Below are positions 34,001 to 49,000 of a DNA stretch of 64,000 nt, piece by piece. The DNA is taken from positions 25,444,628 through 25,508,627 of the forward strand of contig NC_088305.1 of the NCBI RefSeq assembly GCF_032854445.1, in the 5' to 3' direction. Numbering within the stretch: position 1 is the first letter of the stretch; the number at the start of each line of letters is the position of its first letter. The notes below the pieces were generated by a model, which made no database searches, was not told the origin of the DNA, and was given only the letters and a program-made list of their open reading frames with translations. The DNA comes from Liolophura sinensis. Taxonomy: Eukaryota > Mollusca > Polyplacophora > Chitonida > Chitonidae. The position numbers and the translations under genes were made by a program.

Positions 34001-37000
34001 CAGTTGCCATGGTAACGTTTAAAGAATGAAGCGGTAGAGGCTGCAGTCCAATGTAGCAGAACAAGTGTTGCAGAGTTGCTGAACAGGACAGGCTGGTTGT
34101 GCGTGTTCGCAGTTGTATGTTATGTATCTACTCCCATAACTGAATGGTACAGGCCAGGGTGCACTGGTGGCAGACAGGGAAAACAAACCTGTCTGGCTGT
34201 AAAACCTTTGATGTGTCGCATTATTCATGGATGACATGTACTGTAATTTTAGGATGTACAGTACAGTATACAATACATTATTGTATGTATACTGTGTACA
34301 TTTGGATTCATAATACATGTACATGTATGTATACATGTGGATTCATAATACATGTACATGTATGTATACATGTACATTCATAATACCTGTGCCTGTATAT
34401 ATATGGGTTCATAATATGTATACATGTACACGTATGTTCTGTATACATGTGGATTCATAATACGTGCACACGTACATGTGGATATATGTACATATCAGGG
34501 TATATATTCGTTTCTAGAAATAGGGAAATTATATTCTGGAGAATATGTACAGGTCCTAAAGAAAAATTGCACATTTCATTTCTTTTTAAAGGTTTTCTTT
34601 AGGTACATTAAGATTTATTTATTTATTTGATTGGTGATTTACGCCATACTCAAGAATATTAGATTTGATGCACCAGTTTGTATTGTAATGCCATACCAAC
34701 CCCCCAACCAGAGAAAACTGTGTACTGTAATGGTATTGTCTTTGGGACAAAGTCGACAAACCACAGAAGATTACAGCCCTGACCAGAATATGTCTTGTCA
34801 GACATGACACTCGCGTACAAGCCAAAGTCAGATTTAGAGAAGGATTTCCAGATTTGTCACACAGACTGGTGTTCACCTGTCAGTTCTTCCACATGGAAGC
34901 AAATACACGCTTGAAAAGGACGTTGAGGAGGTGGATTTTATTTTCTTATTACGTGAACTGCATCACCTTTGTTTTATGTTATAAACATACAGTACGTATT
35001 AAACAAATGTGGAATTAAAGCATGTGTGGACATACATGTAAATCTTACATTAACTGTGCATGTGCAGTAGGCTGCACTGTTACACTTTAACACACAGAAA
35101 TGATTTTTGTGGAGCAAAATTCTGAATTTTAGTAATTTATAAGCTTTATTTTGGTAGTAGACCCTGGCTCAGTTGTGTGATGGGTCACACTCTGTGCAGA
35201 TTGAAACCTTGACTAATGATGTCAAACATTCAAATCTAGTTAATTCAGGTTTTGTTAATACATTTGAGGAGTTTTGTTGGATTCCTGAATGATGAAGAAG
35301 GATATAACTTGTTCATTATGCTCTGATTGTTTTTGTCCACTCATAAACAGGCAGAAACCAGAGAATCCACATGTATACATACATGTACACGTATTATGAA
35401 TCCACATGTATACATACATGTACACGTATTATGAATCCACATGTATACATACATGTACACATATTATGAATCCACATGTATACATACATGTACACATTTT
35501 ATGAATCCAAATGTACACTGTATACATACATGTAATATGCATTGTATACCGTACTGTACATCCTAAAATTACAGTACATGTCATCCATGAACAATGCGAC
35601 ACATCAAAGGTTTTACAGCCAGACAGGCTTGTTTTCCCTGTCTGCCACCAGTGCATACCAGAGAAACAGTCATAAGTGTAGCAGAAAAATCCAAATAAAT
35701 AATCAAGACAAACAAAATAAGTAAATAAACATGTTAATTTTGCCAGAGTTTTAGTGTTCTCGACCATCAGGAGAGACCTTTAGTTAGTTCAAACTTGTGA
35801 CTTCAAACTAGAATTAATAGGTAAACTAATTGTCATTGTAGTTTCTAATGTCACAATTAATGCTTATAACCCATCCAGATCATAATATGTCTAAAATGTT
35901 ACGTTTGGTTGACAAGCTCCATTAAAGCTGTGGAGGTCTGAAGTCTTTTTCCAATGTCTAAACACTTTGGTGATAATGTGTGCACGATTCAGTGAAACTG
36001 TTGGGGCGGTGTTCTCAAACCTCACGGCAATGCCATCTGTCATACATTTGCCATGCACCCCTACTTAGGAATTCTTCACATTGTCTTTATACCTCTTCGT
36101 CATTGGGAGGTAGAAAAGTCAAGGTGTGTCTCCACATCAACCATGCTGTTTTGCCCAGCAGGGCAGTATAACCTCTTAATAAAGCTTGAATACACATGTG
36201 TTACTAAGAATTTGGAGTGACAAAAGTGTGAGCCATTTTCTACAGATCTGCATGAGCATGTGTTGAGATTGTATCTGTGCAGGAAGAAGGAAGCCTGATG
36301 GAAATATGTTTTTATCTGACCTTTGCACCAGTACATGTATGCTTCCTGTCAAGAATATTATCAGATGTTGCTTTCATTTAGATGCACATACTTATGTAGT
36401 AAAGGTAGAATTTAAGACATTCATACGTAATGAAAGCATGTGGACTTAAATGTTACGTTCAGTTATATTTATATTCATTTATGCTGTCACACTCATAAGA
36501 CGCATAACATAGAAGATGGTGACATTTTTATGTAATTTAGGCCAAAGGAAAATAACAAATATTTGAGACAAACACAAAATTTATGTGTGAAATGTATTCT
36601 GGTCAGGACAGTATTCGTCTGTGGTTTGTTCACTGATAAACCGGTTTCCCTTTAATAGTAATAAACACCTTTCAGCTCCATTAGTTGGTTGCCTGTTACG
36701 GGTTTTCAAAGTGTTTGAGTATCCTTACATATTTTCATTAATCACCAGGGCTGGGCTGTCCAAAGCTGGTTGAAGACTTAATACCAGATTAAACTATAAG
36801 CCAAGTCTTCTATTTTGTAATTAGCCTAAAAAATTGTGTAACACTATATTATATATGAACTAAAGTTATACTTTGACTTTGGAGATGTGCATTGGCTGCA
36901 GTCTTTGGCCAAAAATTTAGATATAAAATACATGTATGACTTAATACCAGTATTGGCAAACGCACTTTCCAAGAAGTGGGTTATTTTATAGCTAAATTAA

Positions 37001-40000
37001 TCTACAGTGCGGGTTTGATATTGATATGGTAATGAACTCTACTGATGAAAGAATCAGTTAATAGCAACCATCTAATATCGGGAGTAGTGTAATGACCCAG
37101 GATCCTCTAACCAATGCGGTGGCTGTAAGTTCAACTCATGCTGGCTTCCTCTCCGGCCGTATGTGGGAAGGTCTGCCAGCAACCTGCAGATGGTTGTGGG
37201 TTTCCGCTGGGTTGTGGAACGAAGTGTAATTTTGAGTGGTTGTGAATGGAGTATTGTCCTGTATACATGTACATACATGTTTTGTACGTCCTCCTATTAC
37301 ATGTAGACGTGTAAGCTGCTATTTATTTAGGAGTTACTGGGAAGATGCACGTGCAGCGTGTTTTTTAAATGTAATAAACCGGGTACATGTAGTGTTAGAT
37401 ACCTGGGTCACTTTCATAAAGCAGCATACGGCATTTTTTTTTATCCTACATTTGTCATAGGATATTTTGTACATAGCTGTTCACGTACCATTGTCTTATA
37501 TACAGGGTATCGTACAAGTACTACATCTTTGTGAAAGTGACCCAGGAGCCTCTCACCAATGCGGTCGCTGTGAGTTCAAGTCCAGTTCATGATGGCTTCC
37601 TCCGGCCGTAAGTGGGAAGGTCTGCCAGCAACCTGCAGATGGTCGTGGGTTTCCCCCGGGCTGTGCCCGGTTTCCACCCACCATAATGCTGGCCGCCGTC
37701 GTATAAGTGAAATATTCTTGAGAACGGCGTAAAACACCAATCAAATGAATAAATAAATCTTTGTGAAAGTGACCCATGGCTACTTGTGAATCAGGAAAGT
37801 ATTACTGGCCCCAGGATCATGAAGAAATCTTAGATTTAAGTCTAAATTTCAAATCACTTTAAAATTGTTATTTCTGACGTAACAAGGGCAAAATTGTGCT
37901 TGACAGCATAAATTCAGGGTAAGTTATTGTATAACAAATTTCAGCTAAAGTTACTGAAAGGAAGATACCATATTTAAGGATTGAAATATTGACTTAAGTC
38001 TAAGATCGCTTTGTGGTCCTGGGACTTGGAGTTTACAGAAGACAGTAAAGCTGTAAAACATGAGGTACATGGACATCTTAAATTAAAGAATATACCACAA
38101 TCCTACGTACATGTACATGTACCTTTGGGGGGCCTCCATGGCCAAGGGGTTAGCAACCAGTGCGGTGAAATGACCCACTAGCCTCTCACCTACATGTACA
38201 TGTATGCGGTCAAGTTCAGCTCATGCTGCCTTCCTCTCCGGCCATACTCTCCTCTCCGGGTGGGGAAGATCTGACAGCAACCTGCGGATCATCATGGGTT
38301 TCCTCCTGGGCCCTGCACAGTTTCCTCCCACCATAATACTGGCAGCTGTTGTATAAGTGAAATAATTTTGAGTATGGCGTAAAACACCAATGAAAGAAAT
38401 AAATATATGAGTTTGGCGGCATGGACTGCCCTGCCACAAGAAGACGCAATATATGTATGTACACACACTAACTGACTCCTCGTCGTTATGTGACTGGAAG
38501 TATGTTTAGGATGATGTTAAACCCCAGGTTTACATGCATACAGTTTTACATTTGTAGAGTTGTAATAAAGGTTATATCATTAGAGAGTTTACAGCAGACA
38601 TACATGTGTACAGTTGTAATAAAGATGATGTCATTGAGGAGTTTACAGCAGACATACACGTGTAGAGTTGTAATAAAGGTGATATCATTGGGGAGTTTAC
38701 AGCAGACATACACCTGTAGAGTTGGTAATAAAGGAGACATCATTAGGGAGTTTACAGCAGACGTACACTTGTAAAGCTGTAATAAAGCAGCCATCATTAG
38801 GGAGTTTACAGCAGACGTACAGTATAGAGCTGTAATAAACCAGCCATCATTAGGGAGTTTACAGCAGACGTACATGTGTATAGTTGTAATAAAGCAGGCA
38901 TCATTAGGGAATTTACAGCAGACGTACATGTGTAGAGTTGTAATAAACCAGCCATACTTGTGTAGAGTTGTAATAAACCAGCCAACATTAGGGAGTTTAC
39001 AGCAGGCGTACATGTACATGTGTAGAGTTGTAATAAATGAGGTCAGACATTCAGTGAGCCAGGGAATATCATAGCTGTGGAGTAATGGATAGCAGGAATG
39101 TAGTCAGTCTCTGTTAGTGCTCCAGTCATGCTGTTAGACAGGATGGAGATCTGTGAAACCAAGGCTGGTTGTTTTTTACAGGTGCTATTCTGAGCACTGA
39201 AATAACTGAAGATCTATTCATGTGTCCTTACACATACTTGTAAGGTCTGTGTTTCCTACCTGTTTCCTATCTTGAATACTGTGTTGATTTTACAAATGCC
39301 TTGAGTGTCGTTTTTTCCAGATCTTGAATAGGAAACTGAATAGGATGCAGTTAGAATGTGTAGGCAAGATCAGGCTAACCATAAAGCTGAACTCTTAGTA
39401 AACAAAAAATTAGAAATGTGGTGTCTGTCGGGCCTGGATGTGTGGAGAAAATAGCCTCACAAAGCTTTAACCCACTTGTAGGAAGAATCCCCTGTCATCC
39501 AACCAGTGATGATTCTGTAAAGTTAAAACTTCACGATACCAGGACAGAGCCATTTCTAGAGCAAAATTTTTTATTGGGAAAAACATCATATTTTTGTTTA
39601 ATTTACTAGTTAGTTTTAATACAGTCTGATCTTTACAGTGTAGTTTGGGTGGCTATTAAACAGTTTAGAAGACAAACTGTTTCTGGGAATGGAAATGGCT
39701 CCAGATATGGCCCTGCAGGTACTACTAGATGGTGGTAGCATTCCGTGACTAACACTCAGTCTGCATGATTCATTCCCAGTTGTGGAACTAAACTATCTCC
39801 AGAACTATCATCTGAAAACCAACGGCTAATGAATGACGAAGTTTTTGTTTTACAAGCTAACAAGTAAAAACATCTCAATTTATTTCTTCCAGTTTCGGAA
39901 TGGGACCTGTAATTTCTTTTGGGTTACAATTCCGAACTCCTCCGTAATGACAAGAGCTAGACGAGGCCAATTGTGGCCATTTGCCAGGGTAATAATAGAG

Positions 40001-43000
40001 ACAGAGTAACCCCGGGATCAATGATAGGGCTAGCCTACTACAGAGTAATGGATTCTCAGATTAGCTCTTGGGATTCTCCATGACGTCTGTGATGGATTGA
40101 CCAGGGTTGGGTCATGTAACTCTATCCCTGGGTGGTTTTATAATCTAAGATAATCTGTTATTCTTAGAACTCCAGAAATACCGCTGCATGTTAATTCTGA
40201 CAGTTTGGTTCACGTGCATGTACAATGTAGCGTAGTGGTACATGTATTTTCATACAGATTCTGATTCTGTATGCGTTTGCACAGGTTCATATTCACATAC
40301 ATGTATTGTTTTGGTTTTAATGCAGATTCAGACATTACATACTTGTTGAGCAGATTCAAATTTGCATGTACTATAGCATAGATTTAGAATTACAGTTTAA
40401 TACAAATTCAGACCTTGTACATGTATGCCGTAGCACAGAATAAAATATACAAGTACTGCAGTATAGATTTATAATTATACCATAATACAGACTCAGTAAC
40501 AAGCTAAGAAACCATTATTTACGAGGGAGTGGGGATTGGCACCCCAGTAGGCTCTCACCAATATGACCTTCGTGAGTTCAAGTCAGCCTCATGCTGGCTT
40601 CCTAACCAGCCGTAAGTGTGAAGGTCTGCAGCAACCTGCGGATGATTGTGACCCCAGTTTCCTGGTTTCTTGAGTACGGCGTAAAGCACCAATCAAATAA
40701 ATAAATGTTTATTAGGACCTGTGTTAAAATGTCCATTGTATTGTTGGTGCCATTGCGTACATCAGCAGACACATTATTATACATGTAGTGTTTCCCGTAT
40801 ATACGATGTACTCCTTGTGTGTACTGTTCAGATGTGTACATACTGTCATTCTTCAGCCTTTTCAGCCTGTTTACAACCTGATTATTCAAGCATACAGTAC
40901 ATGGAATAGCATTCTTTATAGACTGATAAAATTAGACTTCTTGTAAAACCCTGAAATTGGCCAAACCAGCCTTTTCAGATGTTTACAACCTGATTATTCA
41001 AGCATACAGTACATGGAATAGTATTCTTTATAGACTGATAAAATTAGACTTCTTGTGAAACCCTGAAATTGGCCAGACCAGCCTTTTCAGATGTTTACAA
41101 CCTGATTATTCAAGCATATAGTACATGGAATAGTATTCTTTATAGACTGATAAAATTAGACTTCTTGTGAGCCCTGAAATTGGCCAAACCAGCCTTTTCA
41201 GATGTTTACAACCTGATTATTCAAGCATATAGTACATGGAATAGTATTCTTTATAGACTGATAAATTAGACTTCTTGTGAAGCCCTGAAATTGGCCAGAC
41301 CAGCCTTTTCAGATGTTTACAACCTGATTATTCAAGCATACAGTACATGGAATAGCATTCTTTATAGACTGATAAAATTAGACTTCTTGTGAAACCCTGA
41401 AATTGGCCAAACCAGCCTTTTCAGATGTTTACAACCTGATTATTCAAGCATACAGTACATGGAATAGTATTCTTTATAGACTGATAAAATTAGACTTCTT
41501 GTGAAGCCCTGAAATTGGCCAGACCAGCCTTTTCAGATGTTTACAACCTGATTATTCAAGCATACAGTACATGGAATAGTATTCTTTATCGACTGATAAA
41601 ATTAGACTTCTTGTGAAGCCCTGAAATTGGCCAGACCAGCCTTTTCAGATGTTTACAACCTGATTATTCAAGCATATAGTACATGGAATAGTATTCTTTA
41701 TAGACTGATAAAATTAGACTTCTTGTGAAGCCCTGAAATTGGCCAGACCAGCCTTTTCAGATGTTTACAACCTGATTATTCAAGCATACAGTACATGGAA
41801 TAGCATTCTTTATAGACTGATAAAATTAGACTTTTTGTGAAACCCTGAAATTGGCCAAACCAGCCTTTTCAGATGTTTACAACCTGATTATTCAAGCATA
41901 CAGTACATGGAATAGTATTCTTTATAGACTGATAAAATTAGACTTCTTGTGAAGCCCTGAAATTGGCCCAAACAGCCTTTTCAGATGTTTACAACCTGAT
42001 TATTCAAGCATACAGTACATGGAATAGTATTCTTTATAGACTGATAAAATTAGACTTCTTGTGAAGCCCTGAAATTGGCCAAACCAGCCTGTTTACAACC
42101 TGATTATTCAAGCATACAGTACATGGAATAGTATTCTTTATAGACTGATAAAATTGTGAAGCCCTGAAATTGGCCAAACCAGCCTGTTTACAACCTGATT
42201 ATTCAAGCATACAGTACATGCATGGAATATGAAGGCATTATTCTTTATAGACTGATAAAATTAGACTTCTTGTGAAGCCCTGAAATTGGCCAGCCAGCCT
42301 TTTTCAGATGTTTACAACCTGATTATTTAAGCGTACTGTACATGGAATATGAAGGCATTATTGTTTATAGACTGATAAAATTAGACTTCTTGTGAAGCCC
42401 TAAAATTGGCCAGACCAGCCTTTTCAGATGTTTTACAACCTGATTATTTAAGCGTACTGTACATGGAATATGAAGGCATTATTCTTTATAAACTGATAAA
42501 ATTAGACTTCTTGTGAAGCCCTGAAATTGGCCAGACCAGCCTTTTCAGATGTTTACAACCTGATTATTTAAGCGTACTGTACATGGAATATGAAGGCAGT
42601 ATTCTTTATAGACTGATAAAATTAGACTTTTTGTGAAACCCTGAAATTGGCCAACCAGCCTTTTCAGATGTTTACAACCTGATTATTTAAGCGTACTGTA
42701 CATGGAATATGAAGGCATTATTCTTTATAGACTGATAAAATTAGACTTCTTGTGAAGCCCTGAAATTGGCCAGACCAGCCTTTTCAGATGTTTACAACCT
42801 GATTATTTAAGCGTACTGTACATGGAATATGAAGGCATTATTCTTTATAGACTGATAAAATTAGACTTTTTGTGAAACCCTTGAAATTGGCCAAACCAGC
42901 CTTTTCAGATGTTTACAACCTGATTATTTAAGCGTACTGTACATGGAATATGAAGGCATTATTGTTTATAGACTGATAAAATTAGACTTCTTGTGAAGCC

Positions 43001-46000
43001 TGAAATTGGCCAGACCAGCCTTTTCAGATGTTTACAACCTGATTATTTAAGCGTACTGTACATGGAATATGAAGGCATTATTGTTTATAGACTGATAAAA
43101 TTAGACTTCTTGTGAAGCCCTGAAATTGGCCAGACCAGCCTTTTCAGATGTTTACAACCTGATTATTTAAGCGTACTGTACATGGAATATGAAGGCATTA
43201 TTCTTTATAGACTGATAAAATTAGACTTTTTGTGAAACCCTGAAATTGGCCAGACCAGCCTTTTCAGATGTTTACAACCTGATTATTTAAGCGTACTGTA
43301 CATGGAATATGAAGACATTATTCTTATAGACTGATAAAATTAGACTTTTTGTGAAACCCTAAAATTGGCCAGACCAGCCTTTTCAGATGTTTACAACCTG
43401 ATTATTTAAGCGTACTGTACATGGAATATGAAGACATTATTCTTTATAAACTGATAAAATTAGACTTCTTGTGAAGCCCTAAAATTGGCCAGACCAGCCT
43501 TTTCAGATGTTTACAACCTGATTATTTAAGCGTACTGTTACATGGAATATGAAGACATTATTCTTTATAAACTGATAAAATTAGACTTCTTGTGAAGCCC
43601 TAAAATTGGCCAAACCAGCCTTTTCAGATGTTTACAACCTGATTATTTAAGCGTACTGTACATGGAATATGAAGGCAGTATTCTTTATAGACTGATAAAA
43701 TTAGACTTTTTGTGAAACCCTGAAATTGGCCAAACCAGCCTTTTCAGATGTTTACAACCTGATTATTTAAGCGTACTGTACATGGATTATGAAGGCATTA
43801 TTCTTTATAGACTGATAAAATTAGACTTCTTGTGAAGCCCTGAAATTGGCCAGACCAGCCTTTTCAGATGTTTACAACCTGATTATTTAAGCGTACTGTA
43901 CATGGAATATGAAGGCATTATTCTTTATAGACTGATAAAATTAGACTTTTTGTGAAACCCTGAAATTGGCCAAACCAGCTTTTTCAGATGTTTACAACCT
44001 GATTATTTAAGCGTACTGTACATGGAATATGAAGGCATTATTCTTTATAGACTGATAAAATTAGACTTCTTGTGAAACCCTGAAATTGGCCAAACCAGCC
44101 TTTTCAGATGTTTACAACCTGATTATTTAAGCGTACTGTACATGGAATATGAAGGCATTATTCTTTATAGACTGATAAAATTAGACTTCTTGTGAAACCC
44201 TGAAATTGGTCAAACCAGCCTTTTCAGATGTTTACAACCTGATTATTTAAGCGTACTGTACATGGAATATGAAGGCATTATTCTTTATAGACTGATAAAA
44301 TTAGACTTCTTGTGAAGCCCTGAAATTGGCCAGACCAGCCTTTTCAGATGTTTACAACCTGATTATTTAAGCGTACTGTACATGGAATATGAAGGCATTA
44401 TTCTTTATAGACTGATAAAATTAGACTTTTTGTGAAACCCTGAAATTGGCCAAACCAGCCTTTTCAGATGTTTACAACCTGATTATTTAAGCGTACTGTA
44501 CATGGAATATGAAGGCATTATTCTTTATAAACTGATAAAATTAGACTTCTTGTGAAGCCCTGAAATTGGCCAGACCAGCCTTTTCAGATGTTTACAACCT
44601 GATTATTCAAGCATACAGTACATGCACATGTAGTGTGAGGGCATTATTCTGTATACACTGATAAAATTAAACTTTTCGTGAAGCCCTGAAATTGGCCAAC
44701 CCAACTAATGTAATTTTGCCTCTGATGTCAAATTAAAAATGTGCCAAATTTTAAGTGAAAATTGCTCTTTCATACGCCAAAAGCTTAGGGATGAGGGTTC
44801 ACGTATCTGTGCTGGTAGGTTAACATGTACCCTAATACCCTAATGTGCATTTTTAGTTTGAATTTGGAGACAAAACTACATTGGTTGGATTGGCCAATAT
44901 CTGGACTTCACAAAAAGTATAATTGTATCCATCTGCACAGACTAATGCCTTCAGAATATGCTGGAATAAACACCTTGCAAACATGCGAAAAGGTTGAAGA
45001 ATTACAGTAGATTGGCATGATCATGTAGGCGTAGGTCAGGTTCCTGCAGAAAACCCGGCCTTTGTCAGGAATAAAAGTCTTCATGCATTAAGTAACAGTG
45101 CATTGTGCTAATTTGTGTTTACGTAGGGTGGGTATTACTAGAGGGTCTCGTTAGAAATTTAAAAAAACACTGTGTGGCGAGGAAGAGGAGGGGGTGGCAG
45201 GAGTGGAGAGTTTGATGGTAAAGACAGGATATTGTCATCATGGCCCAGTTGTAAAGTGTATTACTATTTAGATGTGACATTAACCGCTGACCCCCCCCCC
45301 CCCCCCCCCCCAGATTCCATTGACGAGGACCGTGTGTAGGATGGTACATCACCATTCTGAATGAATGAAGCTGAGATAAATCTATGAGCCACTATATTTC
45401 GTATGAACCATTCTGAAGTTTTAGTATTTACCCTAATGAAAGGGAATGAATAAATAAAAAAAACATTTTGTTCACCTTTAAAACTTTAGATTACAGAGGA
45501 AGTTGCCCAGTCACAGTGCAAAGATACAAACGTAACTTTGGGTAAAAACTGCTACAAAAACAGATGGTCTACAGGGATGTGAATGCACATGTATTCCTAG
45601 TTTATTAGTTATTAATTGATTATTCCAAAAATTGGATTTACTACATGTATTTCTTAACACATGTTTGACTGTAGGTGCAGATGGCTCCCAAGAAAGAGCG
45701 TTGTATTTTAGGGAAATAATGGTTATAAGATATTTCTTTTGGTTTCGAAATGTAATTTTTTTCAGTTGGATATCATCATCCAAACAAACCCCACAATGCT
45801 TTACATGTACTTGAGCTATAATCTGGAAGGAATTTTTAAAATCCGGCAACATCATTACATATAACTTAGTAAGGTCAAATACCATACATGTATGTATTTT
45901 CCGATAAAGCTAAGTTTATTGTAAGTCACCCCCTACTTTCACCATCGATGTTCTCAGTTTCATTATCAGTTGACACTCTTCCTGAAAGTATATTTTACCA

Positions 46001-49000
46001 CCCTTAACTACAAGTACTTCTCCTATCCCATGCACCAATCATCATCTTAGTTTCATTATCAGTATGCACTTTCCCTTTCCTTACAAAGTATCACACACAG
46101 CTCAGCTATAGCGCCCACACTTGTCTGACTCTACCATACATGTGTACATTGACTCTGGATGTGTTTATTCTGATTTACCCAATGTTTATGGTAGATAGGG
46201 AGGTGTTGTCTGTTGAGTAGTGTTCTGTGGTTATACATCAGTAGATAGGCCATAGCCTTATCCAGGGATACCCCACAGCTGATGAAGGGGCCAGCCCTTC
46301 CCTGGGACAGAAATATTCTAATTTATTTCACTGAGAGGCCTCACTCACAGCTTCATGTATGAAGGGTGAATGTACATGTAGCATTGTATGATGTATCCCA
46401 GATGTTACACGTACAGTCTTCAATGTTTTCACATGTTTGCGAGGTGTTTATTCAAGCAACTTATAAGGGCATTATTTTGTGTAGACTGATAAAATTATAC
46501 ATTTTGTGACGCTCTGAAACTGGCCAATCCGACCAATGTGGTTTTGTCTTTAAAACCAAAGTAAAAACATGCATAAATTGCACTGAAATTTGCTGTTTCA
46601 TACTGTGCGAAAAGTTTGAGTAATTAGAGTACATGTTACACAACCCTAACCAAGTTTTTTAGAAGGGTGTTGCCCCTGCTCCTAAAATGTGCATCCTGTC
46701 CCCTTTTTGGTCAGACACAATGTTATTTGTTTGAGAATTGTACATATGTATTCTGCCCCCCCACTCCCCCCCGTAGGTACAAATTTGAGTATTTATACCA
46801 GAAAAACACATACATGTAGTTGTTTTTTTTGCCCAAATTTTCAGTTTTTAACTGAATTGTACGTGAATACTGGGGTCTAAAATTGATGTGCATGACTCCT
46901 TGAAATGAAAATACAGTACTTACTGCTTGAGGTTTTTCATCTGTTCGGACAGCTGAGACCTTGACATCCACAAAGATCAGTGAAATAGCACATGTGAATA
47001 GGATTGCATGTACTTGTAAATTAACCGTAGAGGAATTTACTAATAATGCTACCTACAGTTTATATGTAAATATGGTTTATGTGAAAGAAGTACATATGCT
47101 TTTCATACAGTCATGGAAAAGTCTTCCAGAAACTTTCAGATATTTGTGAGTTTCCCCACCCCCCGGGGCTCTGCCCAGTTTCTTCCCCCCATAATGAGGC
47201 TGCTGTTGTACATGTATAAGTGATATATTTCTGAGTATGGCATGAAACACCATCAGACAGTTATATATAAATTTCATGCATTCAACTGATGCATGCATGC
47301 ATAAGTGCTGCTGCATCTGACAAAAATCTGCTTTTGCTTAAGTCGTGGTCATATGACTGAAAAATTGTTAAGTACGATGTTAAACCCGAAGCTCTCACTC
47401 ACTAACTCTTTTACTTAAATTCTTTTTTTAGGATGTTTGATGTAGAGTTACTAACTTTAGGTGCCAAGTGGAAGTACATGTCAGCATGTCATTTTCTGAT
47501 TGGCTGGCTGATAACATTTATAGCAGCCAATTAAGTGAAGGGCATCTATTTTCTGCGATGGGTTTGTGCTTTGTAGTGTACTTGTACATCAGTACGTGTA
47601 TATGCACTACATTTACGTGCTGGTAATTACTATTAGCTTTTTGTCAGGGGCAGTTATATATCTATGTTGTAAAAGTAGTACACAACAGTTACCTGTAATT
47701 AATGACGAATGAATTTGGGAAAATGGAAAATGTCAAGGACCGGCACAGAAAGATATTAAAAGGAGTTGCCATACCGAATTTCTAAATTACATGTAACCAT
47801 GTACTTCATTGTTTAAATGAAATGATTTTAAATACCTCTAGATTATGGGAAGTTCCACAGTTACATGTACAAGTACTCAACATGTAGCCAGTAGCCTGTT
47901 GGTATTTGGAACATCTGTGGAATGTGGTAAATGACCTGAAGTTTCACATGTGAGTTACTGTTATTCACTTTCATTTGATCCGAGTTGGCTGCAAGATGAC
48001 AGAAGAGAGTGATTAGCCCCACAACCTCCCCTCCCTCACCCCACCCCTTTGCTTCATTTCCCTGCATGTCACTCAGTAGCTGTGGTTGCTAATCCTCTCT
48101 ACATGAGATCAAGCCACTGACAGTGAGGTGTGCAGGTTTCACGACTAGTAGGCCTACATGTACATCTCTAAATATACCCATGAATGAAATCAAAGAAAGT
48201 AGTAAGACAGGTAATGTCTTTCAGAGCATTGTCTGAAAGCATTGAATGTACATGCACAATGTACACTGTAGACAAACCGATTATTTGGGTTAGGCCTATG
48301 TAGAAGTGACCTCGTTCTGTTATCTGGTGAGTGCTTGTATATGTGTAAAGGCACTGGTCGTCATGATTAAGCTCGACAGAGTTTTTTACCTTATTCCCAT
48401 TTATCACAAAATAACAAAAATAAAATAGTCAACCTGTTGCGAAGTGTATTTTCGAAAATGATTATGATCAAAACTGAGAAAATCCTGAACTGTTGGTGGT
48501 AGGAGCATAGACTCAACTGCTCAGTGAAGCGTGAGCTTGTTTATTTCATTCTTGAACTCTCAGTATAATCCCCTGACCACACCTGATGCTGCTCTCCCCC
48601 AGCACTCAGTAAACAACCACAACCAGTGCAATGAATCCTGGGATACGCTTTCCAGAGTCCCAGGGCAAAACTTTAGGTCATTTACCATACTCAAAGAATA
48701 TTCCAAGTGAAGTTGTTGCCAGTGGTCACCATGACAATGTAGAGTTATGGTTAAATATGTACCACAAAAAATGTCATACAAGGGATGGTCTGACAGCAAT
48801 CTGCTGATGGTTGTGGTTGTCTCCCTGGCACTACTCGATTTCCTCCTGCCAAAGTGCTGGGCACTGTTGTAAAAGTGAAATGTTCTCGAGTACAGTGGTA
48901 AAACACATAATAAATAACATTGACCAAAGCCTTCTAAGATTCCAGCATTCCTCCTCAAACTTCACACATCTGCTGGGGTCGGGTGGAGGGAGGGAATTTT

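Noticed and set aside
38490-39074. Plus and minus open frames through the 55-bp array
   Set aside because: Overlapping frames on both strands over a minisatellite with length-variable units; not consistent with a protein.
45119-45355. Poly-glycine frame on the minus strand
   Set aside because: Produced by the 21-C homopolymer at 45291-45311.
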